From Mycolicibacter sinensis (GTDB taxonomy: Bacteria; Actinomycetota; Actinomycetes; Mycobacteriales; Mycobacteriaceae): a DNA stretch of 64,000 bases. The notes under the pieces are model-generated. The model made no database searches and had not been told where the DNA came from. It saw only the letters and a program-made list of their open reading frames with translations. The DNA lies in assembly GCF_001667945.1 (NCBI RefSeq), contig NZ_LZJK01000039.1, positions 62,001 through 126,000 on the forward strand, in the 5' to 3' direction. Made by a program: the position numbers and the translations under genes. This document shows positions 17,363 through 26,823 of this stretch, piece after piece (positions within the stretch are counted from its first letter, which is position 1; each line of letters begins with the position of its first letter).

Positions 17363-18946
17363 TCAGAATCCGACGGCTTGGCCGTCACGGCGCGGATCGC
17401 TAGCAGCGAAATAACCGTCATCGAGCCGCCAGATCGCCTGGCAGCTGCCGAACCGGTGGTAGTCGTCGACGACGACCAGCTCATGGCCGCGCCGGCGCAG
17501 TTCATCGAGAGTTGCCGGGGCAAAACCGGTTTCGAGCGCCACTTGCTCACCCTGCAGCCAGCGGAACCGGGGCGCGTCACAGGCTTGCTGCGGATTCTGC
17601 CCATGGTCGACGATGCGCACCACCAGTTGCACGTGTCCCTGCGGCTGCATAGCACCGCCCATCAGACCGAAGCTCATCACCGGCGCGCCGGCTTTGGTCA
17701 TGAAGCCCGGAATGATCGTGTGGTACGGCCGCTTACCGGGACCGACCTGGTTCGGATGTCCCGGTGTCGCAACGAAATCCACACCACGGTTCTGCAGCGA
17801 GATGCCGGTGCCGGGGACCACCACACCCGAGCCGAAGCCCCAGTAATTGGACTGCGTCATCGACACCATCATCCCCGCGGCGTCCGCAGCCGTGAGACAC
17901 ACGGTGCCCCCGCGGGGCGCGCCCGCGACGGCCGGCTTGGCCCTGCCCCGGTCGATCTCGGCGGCGCGCCGCTGCAGATACGCCCGGTCCAACAGGGCTT
18001 CGGGACGCACCCGCATGTGGTCGATGTCGCCGACATAGGCGTGCGCATCGGCGAAGGCCAGCTTGACGGCCTCGATCTGAAGATGCACGCTGTCGGCGGA
18101 ATCGACTGGGGCTGAGGCCATATCGAACTCTGCGAGAATTCCCAGGGCGATAAGTGCGACGATTCCCTGCCCGTTGGGCGGGAGCTCGTGAACGGTGTAG
18201 CCGCGGTAATCGCCGGCGATGGTGCCGACCCAGTCGGCGCGGTGCGCGGCAAGATCGGAGGACCGCAGGGCACCGTCGTGGGCCGCTGCGTGCGCCGCCA
18301 TCGCCGCCGCCAATTCTCCGTGATAGAACGCCTCACCCCCGGTGGCGGCGATCTTCTCCAGGGTCAGCGCATGGTCGGCCAGCCTGACGCGCTCGCCGGG
18401 CTTGGGGGCGCGGCCGCCGGGCATGAACGTTTCGGCGAAGCCTGGCTGAGCCACCAACCGCGGCAGTTGCTCCGCCCATTGGTGGGCAACCGTGGGCGAG
18501 ACCAGGAAGCCGTTGCGGCCGTAGTGGATCGCCGGCTCGAAGAGTCGCCCCAACGGGAGTCTGCCGAAGGCGCCGTGCAGTGCGATCCACCCCGATACCG
18601 CGCCCGGAACGGTGACCGAATTCCAGCCGAGGGCTGGAATCGCGTTGCCGTGGAAGTAGTCCGGCGTCCATGCCGCCGGTGAGCGACCGGAGGCGTTCAG
18701 TCCGTGCAGCCGCTGCCCGTCCCACACGATGGCGAACGCGTCCGAGCCGATCCCATTGGAGACCGGTTCCACCACGGTGAGAGTGACGGCCGCGGCGACG
18801 GCGGCGTCCACCGCGTTACCACCGTCGGCAAGCATCTGCAGGCCGGCTTGGGCGGCCAGCGGCTGTGAGGTGCACACCACGTTGCCGGCCACAACGGGTT
18901 GACGCGGCCAGGCATATGCCGAGGTCCAGCCGAACGGCACGGGCAC
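17363..18946 (-). CDS. Gamma-glutamyltransferase
   Basis: This Ntn hydrolase transfers or hydrolyses gamma-glutamyl groups (glutathione-type compounds). The single precursor self-cleaves before a Thr that becomes the nucleophile; the candidate is T348 (GGTVCLTAAD, counted from the 18946 start). The N-terminal half shows TSQPLAAQAGLQMLADGGNA and EPVSNGIGSDAF, the C-terminal part FGLMGGAMQPQGHVQ. GTG at 18946 (MPVPFGWT...) gives a typical 527-residue protein; a TTG at 19006 would add 20 residues. M. tuberculosis has homologues annotated ggtA/ggtB. No signal peptide is obvious, so a cytoplasmic location is likely. Confidence 0.9.
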   Translation of the reverse strand: MPVPFGWTSAYAWPRQPVVAGNVVCTSQPLAAQAGLQMLADGGNAVDAAVAAAVTLTVVEPVSNGIGSDAFAIVWDGQRLHGLNASGRSPAAWTPDYFHGNAIPALGWNSVTVPGAVSGWIALHGAFGRLPLGRLFEPAIHYGRNGFLVSPTVAHQWAEQLPRLVAQPGFAETFMPGGRAPKPGERVRLADHALTLEKIAATGGEAFYHGELAAAMAAHAAAHDGALRSSDLAAHRADWVGTIAGDYRGYTVHELPPNGQGIVALIALGILAEFDMASAPVDSADSVHLQIEAVKLAFADAHAYVGDIDHMRVRPEALLDRAYLQRRAAEIDRGRAKPAVAGAPRGGTVCLTAADAAGMMVSMTQSNYWGFGSGVVVPGTGISLQNRGVDFVATPGHPNQVGPGKRPYHTIIPGFMTKAGAPVMSFGLMGGAMQPQGHVQLVVRIVDHGQNPQQACDAPRFRWLQGEQVALETGFAPATLDELRRRGHELVVVDDYHRFGSCQAIWRLDDGYFAASDPRRDGQAVGF

Positions 18947-19009
18947 TCCCGGATCGTTGCACGCCGGAGCCGACCGCTCAACGGTCCGCCGGCCGGCGGG
19001 CTGCAACCA

Positions 19010-20518
19010 TCAGCGGGCCAGCGAGAATCCCTCCCAGGCCCTGCGGCGTTCGGGCGTCGGGTCGAATTCCACCCGGGTCGTACGGTCGAACACCATCACC
19101 GGACGGTCGGTCGGGGTGTAGACCGGCCAGTCGTCGCCGGGCACCCCGTCGCGGCTGAAGGCCCGCCAGCGACGCTGCACCTGGCCACTGACCCGCAGCG
19201 CCGCCCGGCGATCCGCACCGGCGGTGAGCAAGCGGCCCAAGCCACCGCTGCGGTAGACGTCGAACACGGCGAACAATTCGGTGGCATGGGTGGCGCCCAG
19301 GCCCGACCAGCGCAGCACCCGCGGCGCGAAGTCGTAGCGGTACACGTAGGTGGGCGCATGAGCCGCGTGCGCCTCGGCGATCTCCCAGACTGCCGCGTTG
19401 AAGGCGAAATCGCCGCCGAGCCGGATGCAGGCCGTCCGGCTCGGATAATCCGGGTAGGCGGCGATGATGCGGTCGCGCACGCCTTCCTCGGTGTTGGCCA
19501 GCACCGCCTCGACCATCGGCTCGGTCGTCGGCAGCATCTTCAGGAACCGGGTGAACAAGCGTCCCTCCTCGGCGTTGCTGCCGACGATGAGCGGCACCCG
19601 GTGGGCCGCACCGCGCCGCATCGCCTCGACCGGATCCAGCGGCAGCAGGTCGTCGCCGAAAACCGGGCCGATCGGGAACGCGCCCAGCATGTCGCGGGTG
19701 CCCTCGGTGAGCAATCGGTTTTGGGCCGCCACCAACTCCGTCGGCGACACCCGCAGCAGCGTCGGCGCGGCATCGGCGGGGCGGACCCCGAGCAGGGCGG
19801 CGAAGCGGCGGGCGAACTCCGCGGCCATCTCGGGGCTGCGGACCATTCCCGCGGCGGGGCTTTCGGCGATCGCGCGGGCGAACAGGCCCTCGGCCTCGGG
19901 TACCCCGAGCAGGGTGGCGACGATGTGCGCGCCGGCGCTTTCGCCGAAGATCGTGACGTTCTCGGGGTCACCGCCGAAGGCGGCGATGTTCTGCCGCACC
20001 CAGTGCAAGGCCAGCAGCAGATCGCGCAGGTACAGGTTGCTGTCGATGGTGACCTCGGAGGTCGACAGCGACGACAGGTCCAGGCATCCCAGCGCCCCGA
20101 GCCGGTAGTTGACCGAGACGTAGACGCAGCCGCGCCGGGCCAGCGCCGCCCCGTCGTAGATCGGGGTCGCCGAGCTGCCCAGGATGTAGCCGCCACCATG
20201 GATGAACACCATGACGGGCAGCGGGCCGGCACCGGCCTCGTCGGGAGCCACCACGTTGAGGGTCAGGCAGTCCTCGCCGGTCGGCTGGAAGCGACCCGGG
20301 CTCAGGATGGTGTACATCCGCTCCTGCGGTGCGCAGTTGGTGAACCCGTGGCAGTGCCGCACCCCCGACCACGGCTGCGCTGGCTGGGGTGCCCGGAACC
20401 GCAGCGGGCCGACCGGCGGCCGGGCATACGGAATTGAGCGCCATCGACGCACCCCGCCACTTGCGAAACCCTCCACGACGCCCGTGGCGATGCTGGCCTG
20501 CACAGGGTGGTTATGCAT
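19010..20518 (-). CDS. lipT: Type B carboxylesterase
   Basis: This 502-residue alpha/beta hydrolase belongs to the carboxylesterase type B (para-nitrobenzyl esterase) family. The oxyanion-hole motif HGGGY is at 107-111 and the nucleophile elbow GESAG centres on Ser194. RSIPYARPPVGPLRF near the N-terminus is typical of the family. Position between the pncA group and lppI matches lipT (Rv2045c). The start has a TACCGT -10 box exactly six bases upstream, so the message is probably leaderless. Its natural substrate is unknown. Confidence 0.9.
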   Translation of the reverse strand: MHNHPVQASIATGVVEGFASGGVRRWRSIPYARPPVGPLRFRAPQPAQPWSGVRHCHGFTNCAPQERMYTILSPGRFQPTGEDCLTLNVVAPDEAGAGPLPVMVFIHGGGYILGSSATPIYDGAALARRGCVYVSVNYRLGALGCLDLSSLSTSEVTIDSNLYLRDLLLALHWVRQNIAAFGGDPENVTIFGESAGAHIVATLLGVPEAEGLFARAIAESPAAGMVRSPEMAAEFARRFAALLGVRPADAAPTLLRVSPTELVAAQNRLLTEGTRDMLGAFPIGPVFGDDLLPLDPVEAMRRGAAHRVPLIVGSNAEEGRLFTRFLKMLPTTEPMVEAVLANTEEGVRDRIIAAYPDYPSRTACIRLGGDFAFNAAVWEIAEAHAAHAPTYVYRYDFAPRVLRWSGLGATHATELFAVFDVYRSGGLGRLLTAGADRRAALRVSGQVQRRWRAFSRDGVPGDDWPVYTPTDRPVMVFDRTTRVEFDPTPERRRAWEGFSLAR

Positions 20519-20524
20519 GAGCGA

Positions 20525-20530
20525 ACGGTA
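20525..20530 (-). promoter_or_regulatory. -10 box for leaderless lipT transcript
   Basis: TACCGT on the minus strand (TANNNT) followed by six bases and the lipT ATG. It mirrors the lppI promoter across the repeat. Confidence 0.6.
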
Positions 20531-20540
20531 GCGAACCGCC

Positions 20541-20661
20541 CGGCGGTTAGCGAACCTCGACGAAGGAGAGGTGATGCTGGACCGCCGCTTGGGCCCGGCG
20601 GTTAGCGAACCTCGACGAAGGAGAGGTGATGCTGGACCGCCGCGTAAACCCGGCGGTTAGC
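20541..20661. repeat. 55-bp tandem repeat between lipT and lppI (MIRU/VNTR-like)
   Basis: Copy 1 spans 20541-20595 and copy 2 spans 20596-20650, differing only at four positions near the end. A third partial copy starts at 20651 (CGGCGGTTAGC). Each unit carries GAAGGAGAGGTGATG, that is a ribosome-binding site followed by ATG. A short frame of 28 codons can be read from 20574 to 20660 across the copies. Copy junctions can pair ACCGCC with GGCGGT, and the first forms the perfect palindrome AACCGCC-C-GGCGGTT (20534-20548). The unit size and the start-codon content recall MIRU elements, but I do not recognise it as a known class. Confidence 0.9.
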
Positions 20662-20663
20662 CT
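20658..20663 (+). promoter_or_regulatory. -10 box for leaderless lppI transcript
   Basis: TAGCCT (TANNNT) begins in the last partial repeat copy and is followed by six bases (AACGGC) and the ATG of lppI. No SD is present. Confidence 0.65.
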
Positions 20664-20669
20664 AACGGC

Positions 20670-21380
20670 ATGCGTCTCGCCGGGCTCATCGCTGTGCTGC
20701 TGTTGATCGCCGGGTGTTCCCGCGCAACCGTCGGCGAACCGGAGCCCAGCGCGACCGGCCCGTCCAGCCCGGCAACGACCACCGGCGCATCATCGGTGCC
20801 CGCCTCGCCGACGTCGTCGTCATCCGTCCCGTCGGCACCGCCGGCTCCGGGTGCGGCGATCGCCGAGGTGATCGCCTGGATCGAGGCCGGACGGCCCGTC
20901 GATGCGGCGGGCTACCACAGCGCCACCCGGGACGGGGTCACCACCGACCTCGTCGACGAGGTGGCCTTCACGGTGCCGGCCGCGCCGCACCGCGCCACCA
21001 ACTGCATGACCGATTCCGGGTCCGCTGATGGCGCACTGGCCTGCGTGGTGGACCTGGTCAATCCGCCGGCGCAGCCCGCAGAGATCTACGGGCAGTGGAA
21101 GGGCGGCTGGGTCGACTACGGCGGCAACACGCTGCAGGTGGGGTCCGCGCACGGTGACCCGGGCCGGTTTGTGCACGGTGATGGGGCGGAGTTGCCCGAC
21201 GGATCGACGCTGTCGTTCGGCGATTACCGGTGCCGGGCGGATCGCGCTGGGCTGTTCTGCGTGAACTACGCCCACCGCTCGGCGGTGCGGTTCAGCCCCG
21301 AGGACATCGCGGTTTTCGGCTGCCTGCGCCCGGTTCCGCCGCCCGCCGACGCCGGCAAGCTGTTCAGCTGCGCAAGCTGA
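20670..21380 (+). CDS. lppI: Probable lipoprotein, LppI-like
   Basis: This 236-residue exported protein has a short hydrophobic signal ending in the lipobox LIAGC (Cys16), so it is predicted to be a lipid-anchored surface protein. A Ser/Thr/Pro-rich linker follows (about 20-60), then a compact domain with several Cys residues (NCMTDSG, LACVVDL, YRCRADRAGLFCVNY, FGCLRPV, FSCAS) that could form disulfides. Position next to lipT matches lppI (Rv2046). The function is unknown. Confidence 0.82.
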   Translation: MRLAGLIAVLLLIAGCSRATVGEPEPSATGPSSPATTTGASSVPASPTSSSSVPSAPPAPGAAIAEVIAWIEAGRPVDAAGYHSATRDGVTTDLVDEVAFTVPAAPHRATNCMTDSGSADGALACVVDLVNPPAQPAEIYGQWKGGWVDYGGNTLQVGSAHGDPGRFVHGDGAELPDGSTLSFGDYRCRADRAGLFCVNYAHRSAVRFSPEDIAVFGCLRPVPPPADAGKLFSCAS

Positions 21381-21383
21381 CGC

Positions 21384-21722
21384 TCAGCGCCAGCGGTCGG
21401 CGGAGTCGACGGCGCGTAGCAGCGCGTCACAGAGTTGCTGCAGCTCCTCGCGGGGAGCGTCCTCGGCCAGCGCGGTCGCGATGTCTTCGGCCGCGCAGCG
21501 GACCTGATACACCCGGTCGGACAGGGCCGTGGCCTCCTCGGCCGAGAGCACCACGGCGTCGGGGGCCAGCGCGGTCGTCTTACCGCTGCTGATCAGGGCC
21601 CGCTGTTCGTAGGCGCGCTGCCGGCAGGATTGCCGACAATACTGCCGGCGCCGTCCGATACCGGCGTCGCCCACGTCACGGCCGCACCATCGACACGGTT
21701 GCGGGCGGGGACTGCGTGGCAC
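21384..21722 (-). CDS. Small zinc-ribbon-like protein, counterpart of Rv2049c
   Basis: This 112-residue protein has an N-terminal cysteine cluster C-x2-C...C-x3-C (CRWCGRD...YCRQSCRQRAYEQR, residues about 10-40), likely binding zinc. A helical acidic C-terminal half follows (VYQVRCAAEDIATALAEDAPREELQQ). It is divergent from rbpA as Rv2049c is from Rv2050. The function is unknown; nucleic-acid binding is possible from the ribbon but not shown. Confidence 0.78.
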   Translation of the reverse strand: MPRSPRPQPCRWCGRDVGDAGIGRRRQYCRQSCRQRAYEQRALISSGKTTALAPDAVVLSAEEATALSDRVYQVRCAAEDIATALAEDAPREELQQLCDALLRAVDSADRWR

Positions 21723-21789
21723 GGCTGACTACCTTAGTCCGGTACCCGGGAGGATCCCGGTATCATTGAGGGTCGCGCCGCATGCGCCG

Positions 21790-21815
21790 GGAACTGCATA
21801 GGGCCCGTTCGCGTT
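21790..21815 (+). promoter_or_regulatory. Sigma-E-type promoter of rbpA
   Basis: GGAAC (21790-21794) and CGTT (21812-21815) are 17 bases apart, the mycobacterial sigma-E/sigma-H pattern. Transcription would start near 21822, leaving a leader of about 40 bases with AAGGAG at 21848-21853 before the ATG. Confidence 0.7.
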
Positions 21816-21862
21816 GACTACCGCGAGACATTTTCACTGACAGGCATAAGGAGTGTGGGTCG

Positions 21863-22198
21863 ATGGCTGATCGTGTTCTGCGGGGCAGTCGGCTGGGAGC
21901 CGTGAGCTACGAGACCGACCGCAACCATGACCTGGCGCCGCGCCGCATCGCGCGGTACCGCACCGAAAACGGCGAAGAGTTCGAGGTTCCGTTCGCCGAT
22001 GACGCGGAGATTCCCGGCACCTGGATGTGCCGCAACGGCCTGGAAGGCACCCTCGTCGAGGGCGACCTGCCCGAGCCGAAGAAGGTCAAGCCGCCGCGCA
22101 CGCACTGGGACATGCTGCTGGAGCGTCGTTCGATCGAAGACCTCGAAGAGCTGCTCAAGGAGCGGCTGGAGCTGATCAAGTCGAAGCGGCGGAGCTAG
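21863..22198 (+). CDS. rbpA: RNA polymerase-binding protein RbpA
   Basis: RbpA (111 residues) binds RNA polymerase and the principal sigma factors, stabilises open complexes and influences rifampicin tolerance. The core domain (GEEFEVPFADDAEIPGTWMC, residues about 37-56) and the C-terminal sigma-interaction domain (PPRTHWDMLLERRS, about 77-90, then a helix of Glu/Leu repeats) are present. There is a strong AAGGAG before the ATG, and the upstream sigma-E-type promoter suggests envelope-stress induction. It is convergent with ppm1, with six bases between stops. Confidence 0.97.
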   Translation: MADRVLRGSRLGAVSYETDRNHDLAPRRIARYRTENGEEFEVPFADDAEIPGTWMCRNGLEGTLVEGDLPEPKKVKPPRTHWDMLLERRSIEDLEELLKERLELIKSKRRS

Positions 22199-22204
22199 AC
22201 CGCC

Positions 22205-22957
22205 TTAGCCGCGTCCGTTGCGGAGCCGGTTCACCCGGCCGCCGATCCCCCAGCGCGCGACCTTGACCATCGCTTCGCGGATGTTCGAGCCGCTCATCTT
22301 CGACACGCCCAGTTCGCGCTCGGTGAACGTGATCGGCACTTCGGTGATGGTGAAGCCGTTGTTGACGGCGCGCCACGTGAGGTCGACCTGGAAGCAGTAG
22401 CCCTTGGAGTCCACCGCGTCCAGGCCGATCTTTTCCAGTACCCCGCGCCGGTAGGCGCGGTAGCCCGCGGTGATGTCGTGGATGCCGACCCCGAGCAGCA
22501 GCCGCGCGTAGGTGTTGGCGGTCTTGGACAGCACCAGGCGGCGCACCGGCCAGTTGCGCACCGCCCCGCCGTCGACATAGCGCGAACCGATCGCCAGGTC
22601 GGCGCCCGCGTCGATGGCGTCCAACAACCGGTACAGCTGTTCGGGGGCGTGGCTGCCGTCGGCGTCCATCTCGACGATCACCTCGTAGTGGCGGGCCAGC
22701 CCCCAGGCGAAACCCGCCAGGTAGGCCGCGCCCAGCCCGGCCTTGGCGGTCCGGTGCATCACGTGAATGCGTTCGGGGTCGGCGACCGCCAGCTCATCGG
22801 CGAGCTTGCCGGTGCCGTCGGGGCTGCCGTCGTCGACGACCAGCACGTGCACGTCCGGGCGGGCCTGCTGCAACCGGCCCACGATGATCGGCAGGTTCTC
22901 CAGCTCGTTGTAGGTGGGGATCACCACCAGGGTGTGCAGACTGGGACGCTCAGTCAT
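22205..22957 (-). CDS. ppm1: Polyprenol-phosphate mannosyltransferase (Ppm1 catalytic domain as a separate protein)
   Basis: This 250-residue GT2 enzyme makes polyprenyl-phosphomannose from GDP-mannose, the donor for LM/LAM and protein mannosylation at the membrane face. It shows [21 protein letters not shown], the DxD-like MDADGSH, and [16 protein letters not shown] typical of dolichol-phosphate mannose synthases. In M. tuberculosis this domain is fused behind the Lnt domain. Here it is a separate gene whose ATG overlaps the lnt stop by eight bases (ATGACTGA), as in M. smegmatis. Confidence 0.94.
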   Translation of the reverse strand: MTERPSLHTLVVIPTYNELENLPIIVGRLQQARPDVHVLVVDDGSPDGTGKLADELAVADPERIHVMHRTAKAGLGAAYLAGFAWGLARHYEVIVEMDADGSHAPEQLYRLLDAIDAGADLAIGSRYVDGGAVRNWPVRRLVLSKTANTYARLLLGVGIHDITAGYRAYRRGVLEKIGLDAVDSKGYCFQVDLTWRAVNNGFTITEVPITFTERELGVSKMSGSNIREAMVKVARWGIGGRVNRLRNGRG

Positions 22958-24680
22958 CGGCGCCGCTCCTCCTGTTTACCTCGGCGCCGGCAGGACGCCC
23001 CTTGAACCACTGCCGCTTCCGGCCGCGCATGAAGTGTCCATTTTGCAGTATGGCCGCCAGCAGGCCCGCAACAGCTGCGCCGACCAGCACCCCTTGCAGG
23101 ATCGGCGCCCACCGGGTCGCCGGGGTCAGCGAGGTCTTGAGCCGCAGGTGGCTGTCCAGGTAGGCGGCTTCGAAGAACCCGGTGCGGGCCAGCTCGCGAC
23201 CGTCCGGCGCGATCACGGCGCTGATGCCGGTGGTGCCGGCGACCACGACGTAGCGGTCGTGTTCGACCGCGCGCACCTTGGCGAACGCCAGCTGCTGTTC
23301 GCTCATCGTCTCGTCGAAGGTGGCGTTATTGGTCGGCACCGCCAGCAGCTGGGCGCCGGCCAGCACCGATTGCCGCGGCGCGCGGTCGAAGATCACCTCC
23401 CAGCAGGTGGCCACCCCGACCGGAACGCCGGCGACCTGCACCACCCCGTCGCCATGGCCCGGGACGAAATACCCCGCGCGGTCGGCGTAGCCCGACAAGT
23501 GCCGGAAGAACCCGCGCCACGGCAGGTACTCCCCGAACGGCTGGACGATCCGCTTGTCGTGGCTGTCCCCCGGCCCGGTGCGCGGATCCCACACCAGCAC
23601 CGAATTCGTCGCCTCCGGGTTGTCGCGGGTCCAGCCCGGTGCCGCCCGCACCGTGCCTACCAGAATCGGGGCATCGATCGCCTGCGCGGCCACGGTGATC
23701 TGTTGAGCGGCATCGGCGTTCGCGGTCGGATCGATGTCGGAGGCGTTCTCCGGCCAGATTACGAACAGCGGGTGCGGGACCCGGCCGGCCTCGACGTCGT
23801 CGGCCAACCGCAGGGTTTCGCGGACGTGATAGTCCAGCACCTCACGGCGCTGGGCGTTGAAGTCGAGTCCGAGGCGCGGCACGTTGCCCTGCACCGCCGC
23901 CACGGTGATCGCCGGATCATCACCGGCGCCCGCCCCCGAGCGGCGCACACCGGGCCACACCACGATCGCGGCCAGCAGCACCAGGCAGATGCACAGGCCC
24001 GGCAGCAGCACCGCCGGCGGTCGGTCGGCGCCGCGGGTCGTCGGTTCCTCGCGCAGCCACCGCACGATCTCCACGGTCAGCGCGGTGGCGGCGCCGCCGG
24101 TCAGCACCACGGCGGTCGAGAGCAGCGGAACCCCGCCCAGGGCCACCAGCGGTAGCAGCGGTCCCGCCGTTTGCCCGTAACCCACCGCGCCCCAAGGGAA
24201 CCCGCCGAACGGGATCACCGACTTCGCCCATTCCTGGGCCGCCCACAGCAGGGCGAACCAGATCGGCCAGCCCGGAACGCCGCGCACCACCACCGCCGCC
24301 GCACCGAACACGGCGGGAAACAGCGCACACATCAGCGTCAACACCAGCCACGGCAGCGCGCCGACCAGACCGCCGACCCAGGGCAGCAACGGCAGATAGA
24401 ACGCCAGACCGCACAGCAGGCCGTACCCGAAACCCCCGGCGACGGTGGTCGTGCGGTGAGTCAGCACCCAGCCCAGCAGCGCGAATGCCAGGATCGCCGC
24501 CCACCACCAGTTCAGCGGAGGGAAGCCGGCGCGCAGCAGCATGCCGGCACCCACCGCGGCCGCCAGCTGGGCCCAGCGGTCGGCGGTCGCAACGCCCAGG
24601 CGCTCCAGTCGGTTCGGGCCGGCAGGCTCTGACTGGGCGTCGGCGTCGGGACCGGCCGGATCGTCGGCGGCCTCAGCCAT
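22950..24680 (-). CDS. lnt: Apolipoprotein N-acyltransferase
   Basis: This 576-residue membrane enzyme adds the third acyl chain to the N-terminal Cys of lipoproteins. The N-terminal half holds about six to eight helices. The C-terminal half is a nitrilase domain with the catalytic Glu in [12 protein letters not shown] and Cys in [12 protein letters not shown]; a further helix follows near 530-550. Overlaps with the amidohydrolase upstream and ppm1 downstream indicate one operon. It partners functionally with lgt, also in this window. Confidence 0.93.
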   Translation of the reverse strand: MAEAADDPAGPDADAQSEPAGPNRLERLGVATADRWAQLAAAVGAGMLLRAGFPPLNWWWAAILAFALLGWVLTHRTTTVAGGFGYGLLCGLAFYLPLLPWVGGLVGALPWLVLTLMCALFPAVFGAAAVVVRGVPGWPIWFALLWAAQEWAKSVIPFGGFPWGAVGYGQTAGPLLPLVALGGVPLLSTAVVLTGGAATALTVEIVRWLREEPTTRGADRPPAVLLPGLCICLVLLAAIVVWPGVRRSGAGAGDDPAITVAAVQGNVPRLGLDFNAQRREVLDYHVRETLRLADDVEAGRVPHPLFVIWPENASDIDPTANADAAQQITVAAQAIDAPILVGTVRAAPGWTRDNPEATNSVLVWDPRTGPGDSHDKRIVQPFGEYLPWRGFFRHLSGYADRAGYFVPGHGDGVVQVAGVPVGVATCWEVIFDRAPRQSVLAGAQLLAVPTNNATFDETMSEQQLAFAKVRAVEHDRYVVVAGTTGISAVIAPDGRELARTGFFEAAYLDSHLRLKTSLTPATRWAPILQGVLVGAAVAGLLAAILQNGHFMRGRKRQWFKGRPAGAEVNRRSGADD

Positions 24681-26271
24681 GCAGGATCACTCCCCGGTGC
24701 ACGGTGCGCCGGCACCGCGGCGCGTCATCGGATTCCAGCACCGGTAGCGCAGGCACCCGGGAGCGCGGATCGGTCGACCAGCGCTGAACGGAGTCGCGGG
24801 GCGCCTGAACGGCCAGCCGAGTGACGTCCCAGACCGCGTAGGACGCGGGTGCACCGGGCACCAGGGTTCCGCTGATGCCGTCGTTGACCCCGGCGGCTCG
24901 CCAGCCGCCGCGAGTGGCGGCGGCGAAGGCCGCCCGCATCGACACCGCGCTGCCCGGGGTGCGGTGGTGTGCGGCCGCGCGCACCGTGGCCCAGGGATCG
25001 AGCGTGGTCACCGGGCTGTCGGAACCGAACGCGAGGGGCACGCCTTGGGATGCTAACAGCGCCAACGGGTTCAGCCCGGCGGCGCGCTGCGCGCCCAGCC
25101 GCTGGGCGTACATCCCGTCCTCGCCGCCCCAGAGCGAGTCGAAAACGGGTTGCATACTGGCGATCACGCCCCAGGATCCCAGCTTGGCGGCCTGCTCGGC
25201 GCTGACCATCTCCAGGTGCTCGAGCCGGTGCCCGCAGCGCGCCACCGCGGCAACGCCGAAGCGCTCGACCACCTGTTCCAGAGCCGCAACGACCGATGAC
25301 ACCGCGGCGTCGCCGATGACATGGAACCCGGCGGTCACGCCCGCCTCGGTGCAGGCCCACAGATGGGCGCCGACGGTGTCGGCGTCCAGGTGGCACACGC
25401 CGGTGCAGTCTGCAGCGTCGGCGTAGGGCTCGTGCAGCCAGGCGGTGTGCGAGCCCAAAGCGCCATCGACGAACAGGTCGCCGGCCAGACCGCGGGCGCC
25501 GGTGTCGGCGAGCAGTTCTCGGGCCTGGGCGGCGCTGTGGACCGGTTCGCCCCAATAACCGATGACCTCGACACCGTGGTCCAGCGCCCGCAGCTCTCGC
25601 CAGTCGTCGAGGCCACCGATATCCGGGCCGGCGCACTCGTGGACCGCGACGATGCCGGCCGCGGCCGCGGCGTCGAGCGCGGCGGTGCGGGCAGCGGCGC
25701 GCTGCTCGGCGGTGAGCAGAGTGCGCGCCACCGCACGCACCCGGTGGTGGGCCGCACCGGACAGCGGCGTCGCGGGGTGGTGTTCCAGGCCCGGCACCCG
25801 GCGGCGCAGCCCGCTGGAGGCCAGCGCGGAGTGGACGTCGACGCGAGACAGGTAGGCAGGCCGGTCCCCCACCACCGCGTCGAGCGCCGCGGTGTCCGGC
25901 GCCGCACCGTCCGGCCAGCCGGTTTCATCCCAGCCGTGGCCCCAGATCGGCTGATCGGGATGGGCCGCCGCGTGGTCGGCGATCAGCTGCAAACAGTGCC
26001 GCCGGGAAGTGGCCGGCCGCAGATCCAGGCCGGTGCGGCACAGCCCCGTCTCGGTGACATGGACGTGGCTGTCCACGAAAGCCGGTGTCACCAAAGCCCC
26101 GTCGAGGTCGAGCACCTCGGCCCGGGGGAACTGCTCGCGGCCCACCGCATCGCTGCCCAGCCAGGCGACCAGCCCGTCGCGGACCGCCATCGCCGTGGCC
26201 TCCGGATGCGTCGGGCTGTGAATGCGGCCGCCGAGCAGCAGCAACGTGGGGGCCCCGGACACGACTGTCAC
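24673..26271 (-). CDS. Amidohydrolase 3 (YtcJ-like), counterpart of Rv2052c
   Basis: This metal-dependent amidohydrolase has about 532 residues. The metal-binding HVHVTETG follows the [10 protein letters not shown] motif near residue 75. [20 protein letters not shown] and the [12 protein letters not shown] motif are typical of the YtcJ/amidohydrolase-3 group. GTG at 26271 is preferred: a TACGTT box lies seven bases upstream, and a longer start would cross fxsA. The substrate is unknown. It follows fxsA and overlaps lnt, so it may be induced with fxsA. Confidence 0.87.
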   Translation of the reverse strand: MTVVSGAPTLLLLGGRIHSPTHPEATAMAVRDGLVAWLGSDAVGREQFPRAEVLDLDGALVTPAFVDSHVHVTETGLCRTGLDLRPATSRRHCLQLIADHAAAHPDQPIWGHGWDETGWPDGAAPDTAALDAVVGDRPAYLSRVDVHSALASSGLRRRVPGLEHHPATPLSGAAHHRVRAVARTLLTAEQRAAARTAALDAAAAAGIVAVHECAGPDIGGLDDWRELRALDHGVEVIGYWGEPVHSAAQARELLADTGARGLAGDLFVDGALGSHTAWLHEPYADAADCTGVCHLDADTVGAHLWACTEAGVTAGFHVIGDAAVSSVVAALEQVVERFGVAAVARCGHRLEHLEMVSAEQAAKLGSWGVIASMQPVFDSLWGGEDGMYAQRLGAQRAAGLNPLALLASQGVPLAFGSDSPVTTLDPWATVRAAAHHRTPGSAVSMRAAFAAATRGGWRAAGVNDGISGTLVPGAPASYAVWDVTRLAVQAPRDSVQRWSTDPRSRVPALPVLESDDAPRCRRTVHRGVILHG

Positions 26272-26305
26272 GTCGTAAAACGTACGGGGTGCCGATGACG
26301 CCGGA

Positions 26306-26815
26306 TCAGCCGACCGACAGGGCGGGCGGCTGGAGCGGGCGCACGTCGGTGACGTCAGAAACGTCGACGACTTCGGCGTCGATGTAGTCGGCTCGCCGGC
26401 CCGGAGCGCGCCGAGCGGCATACCAGCGTCCGCCGGCGACCGTGGCGGCCGCCAGCGGCGTATGCCGGCCCAGCCCGGCGGTGGCCGCCGCAGCCAGCAG
26501 TGGACGGGCGGCGGTCCGGGTGGGCGGCGCCAGCAGCAGCAAGCCCATCAGCGTGGTCAGCGGCCCCGGAACCAGGATCAGCAGCGTGCCCGCCGCGATC
26601 AGCCCGCCATCGGCGAGCACGCCCGGCTTGAGGCCCGACCGCAGCCGGCCGATCTGGCGGCGAAGCTGCCCGGCCGACAGCGCCAGCCCCGCCACGAAGG
26701 CGCCCAGCAGCAGCAGCAGCGTCCAGCCGAATCCGATTGCCCAGATCAGCGCGGCAACCGCGGCCGACTCGGCCAGGACGTAGACCACAAACATCCGCAA
26801 CACAGCGCTCGCCAT
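26306..26815 (-). CDS. fxsA: FxsA family membrane protein
   Basis: This 169-residue inner-membrane protein of the FxsA family was first noted for relieving phage exclusion in E. coli. Two hydrophobic hairpins (WTLLLLLGAFVAGLALSAGQ and ADGGLIAAGTLLILVPGPLTTLMGLLLLAPP) and the polar RRQIGRLRSGLKPG loop match the family. The ATG at 26815 is supported by the sigma-E-type promoter ending eight bases upstream. It occupies the Rv2053c position, upstream of the Rv2052c-like gene. Confidence 0.87.
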   Translation of the reverse strand: MASAVLRMFVVYVLAESAAVAALIWAIGFGWTLLLLLGAFVAGLALSAGQLRRQIGRLRSGLKPGVLADGGLIAAGTLLILVPGPLTTLMGLLLLAPPTRTAARPLLAAAATAGLGRHTPLAAATVAGGRWYAARRAPGRRADYIDAEVVDVSDVTDVRPLQPPALSVG

Positions 26816-26823
26816 GCCACCCC

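Noticed and set aside
20574..20660. 28-codon gene in the tandem repeat
   Set aside because: It has a ribosome-binding site and ATG but depends entirely on repeat copies and shows no protein-like constraint; kept only as an observation.
21723..21789. Additional promoter for rbpA (TATCAT near 21761)
   Set aside because: A TANNNT match is present but no convincing -35 partner or start site relation could be assigned.
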